The notes: generated from the letters alone by a model not told the origin. Positions 1 through 10,155 are shown, counted from the stretch's first letter. The stretch: 20,607 nucleotides of DNA from Irineochytrium annulatum (GCA_027600665.1 JADGJL010000461.1:1-20607), one strand, 5' to 3'. Numbers and translations are program-made.

Positions 1-39
1 ATTTTTTTTTTTTTTTGGAGAATGACGTAGCGTAAATAG
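1..39 (+). other. 3' remnant of a DNA polymerase delta intron
   Basis: This stretch contains a run of 15 T (2-16) and ends in AG at 38-39. Position 40 then opens directly into the polymerase reading frame (Asp-Ala-Tyr-Leu-Pro), which family members carry inside the protein and not at a start codon. The sequence before 40 has stops and no matching residues. I therefore read it as the 3' end of an intron whose 5' splice site lies outside the window. The T-run at the very edge may also mark a contig end. Confidence 0.6.
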
Positions 40-2287
40 GATGCATATCTGCCGCAACGACTATTGGACAAGCTCATGTGCATCTTTAACTACATCGAGA
101 TGGCGAGGGTCACGGGCGTGCCGTTCAACTACCTATTGACGAGGGGTCAGCAGATCAAGGTCATTTCGCAATTGTATCGGAAGGCGAAGGATGAGGGACT
201 ACTTATTCCCGCTTTAAATATCGAGGGTGAATTGCGACGACGTTGGTTGTAAGTGCGTGGTCCTCACGTTTTGTTGCTAGGGACGGACGAGCAGTACGAA
301 GGTGCTACAGTTATTGAGCCGGAAAAAGGGTTTTACGAGGAGCCGATCGCCACGCTGGATTTCACCTCCCTCTACCCATCCATCATGATGGCGCACAATC
401 TCTGCTACTCCACTTATCTTGGCAACATGGGCATAATAAAGGGCTTGGGATTGAACGAGGAGGATTACGTGCTGACGCCAAACGGCGGTGAGGCCTTGAC
501 CTGATTCTATGGCAATGCTAAGACATTTTGAAGATTACTTCGTGAAGGCGTCTGTAAGGAAGGGGCTACTTCCGATCATTCTCGAGGATCTTATTGCCGC
601 AAGGAAGGTCGCAAAGTCAGATTTAAAAAAGGCGACGGACCCGTTTAAGAAGGCAGTGTTAGATGGTCGACAGCTTGCGTTGAAGGTAATTATACCTTTA
701 GTTAATGGTATTGATTGGCACCAGATCAGTGCGAATTCTGTCTACGGTTTCACTGGGGCGACTATTGGAAAATTGCCCTTGCTGGCAATCTCGTCGAGTG
801 TCACTGCGTATGGAAGGAAGATGATCGAGACAACGAAGGAGGTGCGGATGCGAATTGCTACCAGTTAGCTTACTATGCACTCTAAGCTGGTTGAGGCGAA
901 ATTTAACATCGCGAACGGGTACGAGTTTGACGCAAAAGTCATCTATGGTGACACGGACTCGGTCATGGTGAAGTTTGGTGTCAAGACCGTCGAGGAGGCT
1001 ATGAAGCTCGGTGGGGAGGCGGCGTCCTACGTTACGACACATTTTGTGAAGCCTATCAACCTGGACTTTGAGAAGGTGTACTGCCCATACTTGCTTATCA
1101 ACAAAAAGCGGTATGCCGGCTTGTACTGGACCAACCCGAAGAAGTTTGATAAGTTGGACGCGAAAGGGATTGAGGTGATGCATTGCCTTCGAGAGCCATT
1201 CTAATTTTCGCAGACGGTTAGACGAGACAGTTGCCGTATGGTCTCCGATGTCATCGACACGTGCTTAAAAAAGCTTCTTATCGACCGGGACGTAAAAGGA
1301 GCAGAAGAGTAAGCCTCGCAGAGTGGCCGACCTGGTAATAACAAAGCCTAGATATGTCAAAAAGATTATATCGGACCTGATGCAAAACAAAATCGACCTG
1401 TCTCAACTCGTGATTTCAAAAGCGCTCGGGAAAGCAGGTACTGCACGATGGAGTTAGTTTCGGCTGAATAATCTCCAGAATACGCGGCGAAGCAGGCGCA
1501 TAACGAGCTTGCCGAGCGTATGAAGAAGAGAGATGCTGGCTCCGCTCCAAATTTAGGAGATCGAGTTTCCTATGTGATTGTGAAGGGCACAAAAGGTATC
1601 TGTTGAAACGCATACAAAGGCTGATACTGCTGAAGATGCGGCCGCGTATGAGAAGGCCGAGGACCCCATCTTCGTCTTGGATAACAATCTGCCAATCGAC
1701 ACGAAATACTACCTCGAAAATCAGCTCTCAAACCCTTTAATGCGTATCTTCGAGCCGATATTAAAAGAAAAGGCCAGCAGCCTGCTTGGTACGAGACCGC
1801 CTTGTCCCTCGTACTTCTCACAAACGATCAGCGGGTGATCACGTACGCACCGTTCAAATCTCTGCGCCGACAATCGGCGGTCTGATGAAGTTTGCCGTGA
1901 AAACCGCGACATGCCTAAATTGCAAAACGCCTCTTCCGAAATCTGGTAGGCACTCGATTAGGAATATGAATAGATGACCTTACCCTTTTTTGCAGTCGAA
2001 ACTGCCGTGTGTGTGAATTGTAGGCCGAAGGCGCAGGAGCTATACGAAAAGAACATGACAGCGTTTGGGGAGCTGGAGGTCAAATTTTCTCGCCTTTGGA
2101 CGCAGTGCCAGCGGTGTCAAGGATCACTTCATCAGGACGTGATATGCACGGCTCAGGACTGCCCGATCTTCTACATGCGAAAGAAGGCTCAGAAGGATAT
2201 GAACGAGGTGTCGGCTGTTTTAGACAGGTAAAGGCGGTCTTGAATTGCATGCCTTTGACATTTCACAGGTTCGACTTCGATTGGTGA
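40..2287 (+). CDS. POL3: DNA polymerase delta catalytic subunit, C-terminal part (5' partial)
   Basis: Replicative B-family DNA polymerase, nuclear, extends the lagging strand with PCNA. Exons: 40-226, 281-487, 534-685, 725-841, 887-1174, 1214-1308, 1352-1437, 1479-1595, 1636-1788, 1832-1945, 1996-2227, 2269-2287. Joined they give 1767 nt, 588 residues plus TGA, with all phases closing. The eleven introns are 39-54 nt. Visible motifs are motif [10 protein letters not shown] (358-384), motif B around ISANSVYGF (725 on), and motif C YGDTDSV with both catalytic Asp (944-964). The C-terminus has two cysteine modules. CysA uses Cys codons at 1912, 1921, 2010 and 2019 and is known to bind zinc. CysB uses 2106, 2115, 2145 and 2160 and is known to hold a 4Fe-4S cluster that contacts accessory subunits. 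The exonuclease domain and N-terminus lie upstream of the window. Nothing suggests decay. Confidence 0.97.
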
Positions 2288-2448
2288 TGGTTTCTAGAGC
2301 TTATTTACTTTACACGTACCTTAATTATTTTTAAATGTACATTAATCATGTAAAACTAGTAATACCCCTTAGAGCAGCCCTCAGTGCAGTTGTGATGAAC
2401 ATGCTGATGTTGGTACGAAATTGCACTAGGCTTATGAGTATCGCTTAG

Positions 2449-3012
2449 CGCGCAAGCCGAGTTAAAACATTTGATGACCGGGTCGATACTTGCATGTTTT
2501 TGCCTAAATTGGCGTATCGATGCGATGGCATGGAAAAGAAGGAGCAGGTCGTAAATAATTTTTTGAAAGCTGCAGAAGGATGCGAATGTGCTGATTTCGA
2601 GCTGCCAGGCGATGACCGCGAAACACGCACGGGATCAAGCACGAGCTTTTATATTCGGTAAAGAGTAATCGGCAACAGGCAGAAACCCGATTTTGAGCAG
2701 TGCAGTCCTCTTATGACCAACAGGACGTTAAAAATTTGGTATAACGCTGTTAAGCACATGCGGGCCTTCATGCTGTATCATGAACATGAAGGAAATGCAA
2801 GGAAGTCAGTTGCGCGTCAACATGATGAGAGTTTAGTGCTGCAGAATCCATGGGCTGACGTGCAATTTGGTGAACAAGTCGTGCATGCAGACCGTGCCCT
2901 TAGCGCACCACTGCGACACCCTTTTGCCGTTATCGCACTGCCGCAATCCCGACCCCACCTCGGTCGGGCAGCGGTAGTCGACGCGCTGCACTCCTGCTCG
3001 CCGCGGCCATAG
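2449..3012 (+). pseudogene. unrecognised open frame broken by one stop
   Basis: From just after the TAG at 2446-2448 one frame stays open to TGA-free position 3012 except for a TAA at 2659-2661, giving about 187 codons. The first half has protein-like composition, for example MEKKEQVVNNFLKAAEGCE, and the second half continues with TLKIWYNAVKHMRAFMLYHE. A GTAAAG at 2658-2663 overlaps the stop and could be a 5' splice site, but no 3' site I tried restores both frame and a typical intron length. I do not recognise the family. It may be a decayed gene, a mis-split real gene or chance; the last third looks random. Confidence 0.25.
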
Positions 3013-3348
3013 CCCTGTTCCATTGACTTGGGCTCCTCAAACCATAGCCGTACTCTCCTCCGTCGCGGGCTCGCAGTAGTTGGGGTAAGCTTGAGAGATA
3101 GTACGAAGGAGTGTGGTCGGGACTCTGGCGAGTAAGTGGGGGCGTGGCTGGGCGTTAAGCCGGCTTTGTCAATCGCGTGGCAGGCTTAGATAGGCATGCA
3201 TTGTGCGTCGGCCCGTTGCAAGCTGGAGGGCAAGCTTCGTACTATGTGGAAGGTTAGTGTAAAGCGACGAGTTTGGCCAACGTGGCGCTGCGAACGTTGT
3301 TAATGCCCCTTTGCGCCAACGGGCGTGCTGTAGATCGGCTTGTTGGTG

Positions 3349-3368
3349 GCCAGCAGCATGCTGCTGGC
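3349..3368. repeat. 20-bp perfect palindrome
   Basis: GCCAGCAGCATGCTGCTGGC reads the same on both strands, centred on a GCATGC core. It does not extend further on either side. It lies in the non-coding gap between POL3 and FAH. It has no spacer, so it could extrude a small cruciform or bind a symmetric dimeric factor. No function can be assigned from sequence. Confidence 0.8.
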
Positions 3369-4210
3369 TGGATTAAAGTCCGACTTGGAAGAGGCCGGCT
3401 TTGTATGAGCTAAGTTGAGGATGATGGCGTAAAGCAGGCAACCTTCGTAGTTGTAGGGCAGGGCTTGGTGCAAAGCGGCGTGCTGTGTATTGGCGTAAAC
3501 TGTGCGGGCGTCGTATAAGCAGGCCTTAAGTTAACATGCGTGCAGCCAGCCATAACAAAGGACGTAGTGCCGTAGGATGCGGTTATCATCTCGTAGGACG
3601 CTGTTGTGGTGCGGCAGCTGCCCGTGGTGCTGGGGAGGGCCAACCCCGTCTGCGAGAGCCGGCGATGACACCCAAGAGCGCGTTCTTTGGTCCTACAACA
3701 TTGTGAAATCATGCCTGGAGCAGCTGGCCTATCTGAGGTTTGTGGGAAAGGGGCGGTAAGATCTGCGAAGTCGCAGATGTTGCTAGGGCCGCGTAGACAT
3801 CGTGGACCGTCATCTGGCGCACTCAAGGAGGTCCGAGACGGTGTAAAAAGGTTGTCGGTCACGGTCGCGGATGCCGGAGGCGAGCAGGGCGGCGGCAGAG
3901 AGAGCTATTCGTGCCGTTGTTGGCTGCAGGTGGTCGCTGTTTAATGAGTGGTCGCTGCATGCCTGGACCGCAATCCTGAAGTACTCGACTGTCAAGGATG
4001 TCGCGTTAAAATGGACGCGATTGTTGACGGGCGGTCAGCTCCTCTGTCGAACTTCAGCTGGCGGAACTGCCAATCCACTCCACTCCGACCACTCCCGGGC
4101 ACATCGCCTTCCCTCGAGAAGTGTCAAGGTCCCTCTGCAAAAATTTGACGCGAGCGGGACCTTGCTGGCAACCCATTTCATTTGAAGAGCCGATTCCTAG
4201 GTCTATCGCC

Positions 4211-4339
4211 AGCGAGCTGACACGGACCAATATCAGCGACCAATACATGCTTACTTACCTCTGTGCATTATACTTCCAAAAACCGAGTGAAATGTTGAAG
4301 CAGCCGAGTGGATGTTGGATGGCTCGCTGCCGAGAGAGT
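4211..4339 (+). repeat. dispersed repeat, copy A
   Basis: This segment matches the reverse complement of 17687-17808. The first 30 bases (4211-4240) are identical to 17779-17808 in opposite orientation. Further matches follow in order: a TACTTCCAA block near 4271, an ACCGAGTGAAATGTT block near 4282, then AGTGGA and ATGGCTCG blocks, with small gaps and substitutions. By eye, identity is roughly 80 percent over about 125 bp. Neither copy has a coding frame I recognise, a tRNA-like head, terminal inverted repeats or clear target-site duplications. A short non-autonomous element or a conserved non-coding RNA or regulatory family are both possible. Confidence 0.75.
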
Positions 4340-5498
4340 CTTCTTTCTTCGAGGTCATCTGCGTACACCGGCAGCCTAATGATATTCATCGTCGCTGTAG
4401 TAGCTGCGCAAGCACGACACGCTGTGGAAGCGGCCGTTGAATAAAACGCGAGTCATCAGCGTAGGGCAGGTTCAAGCACGCCCATCGTTAATGCGCTCGG
4501 AGTGAATACACCAGACTAAGGCGTCATTACTTCCTGAGTGCTGAGACCGGTGCCGTCGTGGTCGCCGATCAAGTCATCTTCCTATTAAATTTCGCAACTC
4601 TGACCAGGGAAGCCCGGGTGGAAGACTTTCGAACGGTAGCAAATCCCGCCGTTCCAGCTGCCCGCCACCCTGGCCGCGAGCGTCGACTGCCCCGCTCTCC
4701 TCCTACTGATCGCTCCCGATCGCTCATCTCTCCCATGGCCAACATCCCGTCTCGTCGTCGCAGTCACACTCTCACTCAGCTTGCAGCCATTGATCTCCGT
4801 CGATCGGCATCGTAACCCTCGGCCGTCGGTCACCGTCAGTCATCTTCTGGCCGCCACGCCCATCCGTGCACAGCGCTCCCATCGTCACGCCCGCAATGAG
4901 TCCTCGACGCGGTATGACATTACGACACCACCTCCGGCGGCCCCAACTAGCAGCATGTTGGCGCGTCTTGTTCCGGACCCCTTTTGATGGCGGCGAGGAA
5001 AGCGATGCCTTGGTCTTTTACGACCATATCGCATAGCCTCGGTGGACTACTGTGTAGCTGCTGCCATGTCCGATCTGGGGTTCCCCCGACCTCCGCCCCA
5101 GACCTAATGGGCTCAGCGCCACCACGCTCGCCATCATTTGCTACCGCGCGGCCACCCTCACGAACCCGAAAACTCGTTGACAGGTAGACTAGCCCGCTCA
5201 AGACCTCTGGTAGCTCTCCTGGTTTTTATCAATGATGTCTTCATGGCCAGCGCGGCGAAAGTGCCTAAATGCGCGATTATGTGAACATAAGCGCAAAATA
5301 ACATTCGCTGAGCGCCTGTCAATGTCACCGGACCTAATGCAGCCACGCCATTGAACGCCGCCAGTGGGAATTCTCCCAAATTTACTGCTAAATTGTGGAG
5401 CGACTTTAAAGTCAATGAGCTACGGTTCAAAGCAGAAAGAAAAAATCTAATGAGTTAAGGTAAATCACGAAATGTACAGGCGTGCACCCCGTATCACA

Positions 5499-7120
5499 TT
5501 AGTTTCTGGGAGCGGAAGACCCAAACGCCGGCGGCAGAACAACCCCGTCGGCGGAACCAAATCCGATCCTGAGCTCCTTCCCGTCGACGACCTTCGAGCA
5601 GAACCCGTGCATCGAGACCTCATCCCCATCCTCGATGAATGACCGCTCGACGCCGCCCGAGAGCTGAAGCTTCTCCTTGCCGTTCATGCTGGCCTCAAGA
5701 AGGGAACCCAGGGCCGTTTTTTCCTACGAGACAAAGCGCTCGTCGGTCAGTGCTCAACTCCACGTCTAATAGGAAGGAAAGCAAAATCACAATACCTCGC
5801 CACTGATCGTGCCGCTCCCGCAAAGATCGCCAGGCTGAACGTTGCAGCCGTTAATGGTGTGGTGGGCGAGCTGCTGCTTGAAGGACCAGTACATGTACTT
5901 AAAGTTCGTCGCGCACGTGACCGAGTACTCCGAGGATCCTTGCGCTGCCATAAAAGTTTGGTCAAATGTCCCGCGGCTTCGGGAGAATGCGCTCACGCTT
6001 AATTTTGGCGAATAGGTTTAGGTCGTAAGCGTCCTTGACGGAGTTCTTGTCGAGCAGGTACTGAGCGGGTACAGGATCCTGCTGCGGCTGAGGAACGCGG
6101 AAGTGCTCAAGGGCGTCCATAGTGACGATCCAGGGCGAGATGGTTGTGCCAAAGTTCTTCCCAAGGAAGGGGCCGAGCGGGACGTACTCGAAAGCCTGGA
6201 TGTCGCGAGCTATATGGACGCAGTGTCAGGTTTGACGAAGCACAGCGCGAAGAAAAGCGTGGTTTAACAGAAAATACTCACCACTCCAGTCGTTCATGAG
6301 CACCATCCCGAAAATATGCTCGTCGCACTTCTCGATGTCGATTCTGTCTCCAAGCTGGTTGCCGACGCCGACAAAGAAAGCCACCTCGACCTCGTAGTCG
6401 AGCTTCTTGGAGGGCGAAAAGCTAACCTCCTTTGTAACGGGGTTCTGGACCAGGCCGCACGGCCTCCGGATCGGGGTGCCGGAGATCACGACCGAGGAGG
6501 CGCGGCCGTGGTAACCCACGGGAAGGTGCACCCTAAAAGCAAAGAGCAATTGACCGTCAGTCACCTTTTCCGCCACATAGTTCAAGATCACGCTCACCAG
6601 TTCGGCATCAACGCGTTCTCCCTGCCCCTGAACATGGCACCCACATTCATCGCATGTTCCTTGCTCGCATAGAAGTCCGTGTAATCCCCCACACGGGCAG
6701 GCATGTGATTCCTGACTTTCTTCTTGTCGATGACACAGGCCGCCAGCACATCCGCGCGACCCTTCAGCTCGCTGCCCTCAGCGAACAACTTCTGAATCGT
6801 GGCGCGCGCCTCGCGCCAGTGCGGCCTGCCGAGCGCCATGAACGCGTTGAGGGTCGGTTGGGTCAACGGGTGGGAGGCCGCTGGAAGGGCGGAGAGCAAG
6901 GGGCCGCTAAAAAGGCCCCGGGAAGTGAGAACGCGGAGGTCGATGACATGGTCGCCGATAATGGTCGCGATGCGGTGGGTGGGCTATAGTAGACATGAAC
7001 GGATTAGGCGGCTTCCACACGCAGCGCGAAACGTACGTCCGCGTCGGTCGAGATCACGCCAAAGGGAATGTTTTCGATAGGGAAGTCGCTGGCATTCGAG
7101 ACGGGCAGGAAGGACGGCAT
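5499..7120 (-). CDS. FAH: fumarylacetoacetase
   Basis: Last enzyme of tyrosine breakdown: hydrolyses fumarylacetoacetate to fumarate and acetoacetate in the cytosol, using a divalent metal. Exons in transcript order: 7037-7120, 6598-6983, 6282-6532, 5997-6209, 5796-5944, 5499-5723. They total 1308 nt, 435 aa, close to the usual family length, and all phases close. The small N-terminal domain spans about residues 1-120, followed by the catalytic domain. Family metal and active-site residues are in place: Asp131 and His138 in [11 protein letters not shown], Glu204 and Glu206 in DYEVEVAFF, Asp238, Arg242 and Gln245 in MNDWSARDIQ, and Lys258 in [11 protein letters not shown]. The start is the ATG of [15 protein letters not shown], matching the family N-terminus. 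The frame stays open upstream of it, but that part shows no family similarity. The acceptor at 5945 could be a few bases off. The five introns are 52-72 nt, longer than in neighbouring genes. Confidence 0.97.
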
Positions 7121-7718
7121 CGCGCGAGGGTTGGAATTGGTGAAGACCCAGCAGTGTTCCCGGATGGCAAGCGGATCTGCTAGAATAAGAATACAGGTGG
7201 CGGTGATTTGACGACAAAATTTCCTGCCAACCCTGGCGATTCTGGCGATTTTGAGTAAAGCGAAGATCCTAACGTTTTTTTCCTGCTTTTTCCTCCGACG
7301 CTTTGTAATTTGGGCATACAACACCGGTTGCATTGGCCAACGATGTCCTTTTGTTGTTTCGACAGCCTGATGGCAAACTCGCGAAGCTACAGGAAAAGAC
7401 AAGTGACCGAAATATAATATTTGTCGTTCCGCGAGGAAAGCTGGGCTACACACGTTGGACGATTGCAGTAGGAAAGAATTGCAGCCTTGTTCGAAGCGTC
7501 CGCCATTGCCGCAACTTCCGGAAGGGTTGTAATTGAAGAAGAGTGTGAAGGACTTCGCGGAAGAATTAAACAAATGATTATACTGTGATAAAATAAAGGA
7601 AGGAGCGATTCTTAGAGTGCCTTAGCTTTCGGCCGCCATACTGCGAACTGCCTGTTCGTGATAGTCTCATTGGAAAAAGCGAGCGTCGCACAAGGGGGAA
7701 CTCGATCTCTACTTGCAC
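7121..7718. promoter_or_regulatory. divergent promoter region FAH / epsin
   Basis: These 598 bases lie between the start codons of FAH (minus) and epsin (plus) and must hold both promoters and 5' leaders. An ATTGGCCAAC sequence near 7333-7342 carries a CCAAT-type core on both strands. No clear TATA element stands out. A minus-strand frame is open across much of the region in phase with FAH, but the translation is unlike any FAH N-terminus and I treat it as chance. The assignment as promoter rests on gene arrangement alone. Confidence 0.6.
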
Positions 7719-9943
7719 ATGAACGCAGCTAAGGGCGCTGCCCGCGGCATCAAGAACTTCACCAAGGGCAGAGCGAACCATCTGCGATCTGCGATCTAAC
7801 ATGTTTTCGTGTTCCAGGATACAGCGATATCCAAATCAAAGTCAGGTACTGTTTACCAACCTTAATCCAAAGCTAATCTTGACGCTCCAGAAATGTCACT
7901 TCAAACGACCCGGTACTGGTTAATGGGCGTTGGAGATCGTGCTAACGTGCATTAGTCTCCGCCTTCGCAGAAGGAGATGGCTGAAATCGCACGGGCCACC
8001 GACGATCAGTAAGCTGCGATCTTTGTCCGCGTTCCCTCACCCGTTTTACTAGTCGGGCATTCATCGAAATTATGGAAATGATCGACAAGCGTTTGAATGA
8101 TAAGGGGAAGAACTGGCGTCACGTTTATAAGGTTCGCGCTGTTCGCGAAGCTTCGTTTAACACGTTTTAGAGCTTGGTGCTTCTGGATTATCTTTTGCAT
8201 TATGGGTCGGACAGTGTTCTGAAGTACGCGAAGGAAAACATGTACATCGTCAAGACTTTAAAGGAGTTCCAGTACATTGACGATGATGGGCGAGATCACG
8301 GAGTTAACGGTTCAAATTTCTTTAAAAGCAGCAAACTGAACTTGTGCAGTTCGGAAGCTTTGCAAAGAAATCACGACATTGTTGAATGACGATTCGAAGC
8401 TGAAAAATGAACGGAGAAACCCTGGAAATCGTGCATCCGATGATTTCGGAAACGGAACGAGCGCGTTTGAGCGACCGCGGGACTACTACAATGAAGATTC
8501 TGACATCCAAAAGGCTCTTGAAGAAAGCAGGCGGACGGCAGAGCAAGAACAACGGAAACGGTTGGACGCGCAGAAAAGGTGTAGATACGGATTGAAAGCG
8601 TAGATGCTAAATGCGAAAACGCAGTGAAACCGATCTGCAAAAAGCGATAGAACTCAGCGAGAAGGAGTCCGCTGACGCCGAGAAGAGGGCTCCAAAGAAG
8701 ACCGATGATATTATCGATTTCTTCGCGAGCCCGGTGGAAACGCAGCCAAATCTTATTGCATCGTCATATGCTTCGACGTCATCTTACAGCACCTCCCCAT
8801 TTGGTAACTTCGGTCAGCAACAGCAATTCTCCGTGGCGGATCCGTTCCCTGCGATGTGGCAACAACAACAGTTGGAGCAGCAGCAGCTTCAGCAGCAGAT
8901 TGCTCAGCACCAGTTGCAGCAGTCGGCTTTCCAACAACCAGCCGCCCCAAACCCGTTCGGAGGCTTCGGCAACAATAATGGGATAACTCAGAGTACAAGC
9001 AACGGCTCCCTTAACACTGCTGGAAATGGCTTCGGTTTTAATCCGTATAACGGCTACGAGCAGAGCGCGGCCAAAAAGATGTCTAACCAGGTTTGTGTGC
9101 TTCGTCACTTACGTCCTTTTTACTGAAGCTTGCTCTAGCTATCAGGCGACGCCGGAAGTCGTATGATAGACGTCGCGAGAAACAGGTAATGTTGATATGT
9201 TCGCTATTGGGTGCTAATGTCGCGAACCTAGCCAGCAGATCGATCCGTTCGCGTCTCTGGCTGCCTCGAGGTCAAACCCGTGAGTATATGGGTTACGTTA
9301 CATCGTGAGACTGATTTCGTGTGAACAGTGTGACAACCGGTTTTAACCCCACGCCGGCATTCAACGGCGGAGGGCAGGCGAGCAACCCGTTTGCGCCAGT
9401 GGCGGCACCTACGAATAATGATCCGGTAAGCTTCTAATTATCTTTCGATTGGCTCACTTCATTCAGTTTGGGCAGTTGGGACCGAGTAATGGGAGCGATT
9501 TGTTGGTAATGCAGCCCGCGGCTGCCCCGGTGAACGGAGGTTTTGGCTCGGCGTCGACGGCGGCATTCGGAAACCCCTCATCGTCTTCATTTGGCGCCGC
9601 TGCACCTGCGAAAAACCCCTTTCAGGCTGGACCAGCAAAATTTCAGTGGGAGACATCTCCTCAATCCGGCCCTTCTCTTTCGCAACTGGCATCCAACAAC
9701 ACGGGAGGAAACCAAATGGGCGGAGGAGGCATGCAACCGTTCGGTGGGCAGATGGGTGGGGGCATGGGCAACGGGCAACAGTCCAGTGGCCAGATGCCGT
9801 TTGGGCAGGGCTTCAACCAGGCGGCTCAGCCGTTCGGTCAGCAGTCGCAGCCGTTTGGGGGCGTGAATCAGTTCCAGCACCCGCAAAATGGGTTTAACCA
9901 AGCCCCTTTCGGACAACAGCAACAAGCCGGGCCTTTCTTCTAG
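7719..9943 (+). CDS. ENT1: epsin (ENTH domain, two UIMs, NPF motifs)
   Basis: Endocytic adaptor that binds PtdIns(4,5)P2, bends membrane and links ubiquitinated cargo to clathrin, AP2 and EH-domain proteins. Exons: 7719-7767, 7818-7845, 7891-7912, 7956-8008, 8053-8131, 8171-8309, 8350-8578, 8625-9090, 9139-9185, 9232-9279, 9329-9425, 9467-9943; 1734 nt, 577 aa, all phases closing. The ENTH domain is about residues 1-145 and includes KGYSDIQIKVRNVTSNDP, DKRLNDKGKNWRHVYK and KENMYIVKTLKEFQYIDDDG. Two ubiquitin-interacting motifs follow: EDSDIQKALEESRRT near 170-187 and ETDLQKAIELSEKE near 200-215. The rest is Gln/Gly/Asn-rich and disordered-looking, with NPF at 309, 406 and 469 and several DPF motifs. 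Intron 1 (7768-7817) starts with GC; the other ten introns are GT-AG, 39-49 nt. The start is the only ATG giving the amphipathic N-terminal helix. ENT1 versus ENT2 naming cannot be separated. Confidence 0.95.
7768..7817 (+). other. GC-AG intron in the epsin gene
   Basis: The upstream exon ends ACCAAGG and the intron begins GCAGAG. It ends TTCCAG with CTAAC at 7796-7800 as a likely branch site. Splicing here joins Lys-Gly to Tyr-Ser and continues into the conserved ENTH helix. No GT in the interval keeps the frame at a plausible intron length. The intron also has a tandem TGCGATC pair just upstream of the branch site. Confidence 0.8.
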
Positions 9944-10155
9944 GTGTTGCCTAATAATTGACATATATTACAAATTACAAGTTAAATAACGGTGCAGTTC
10001 ACATGCATTAGATGCAGTCTCAAACCGTCGTCCACGCCACGCCGAAACGTTGCTATCGTTTTAGCCGCCCGTTGGTTGAAGAACCCTCGATGGCGGCGTG
10101 CGTACACATGGCTCCAACGACCTCTTGTCACAAGTGAAATCGGTCCCTGCATAGG

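Larger units (their letters stand above)
2288..5498. other. 3.2 kb gap between convergent genes, no confident gene
   Basis: This gap separates the ends of the polymerase gene (plus) and the fumarylacetoacetase gene (minus). I recognise no protein family in any frame. It contains an interrupted open frame (2449-3012), a 20-bp palindrome (3349-3368), one copy of a dispersed repeat (about 4211-4339) and an unexplained minus-strand open frame (5158-5430). Base composition changes along it: about 3060-3420 is G-rich on the plus strand, while about 4640-5170 is C- and pyrimidine-rich. No tRNA-like fold or clear terminal inverted repeats were seen. A decayed mobile element, unannotated non-coding transcripts or small unknown genes are all possible. 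Confidence 0.6.

Noticed and set aside
227..1351. Repeated in-frame stops in the DNA polymerase delta region, suggesting a pseudogene
   Set aside because: Each stop falls inside a 39-54 nt interval with GT...AG ends. Removing these restores family sequence and correct phase through the natural stop at 2287.
1596..1619. A 24-nt ultra-short intron
   Set aside because: It leaves a stop right after the junction; the 40-nt alternative to 1635 closes in frame.
1596..1635. Apparent +1 frameshift in POL3 near 1595
   Set aside because: A 40-nt intron (1596-1635) fits exactly and joins VKGTK to [11 protein letters not shown], matching the family; no indel is needed.
3410..3862. 150-codon minus-strand frame in the gap
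   Set aside because: Composition is Thr/Pro/Cys-rich without any domain, and overlapping frames on the other strand are equally open; it looks like chance.
4405..4485. Possible tRNA suggested by a GGTTCAAGC box-B-like motif near 4470
   Set aside because: No box A, no acceptor or anticodon stem can be folded around it.
7121..7573. N-terminal extension of FAH from the upstream open frame
   Set aside because: The extension has no similarity to FAH N-termini, no targeting-signal character and would consume the divergent promoter.
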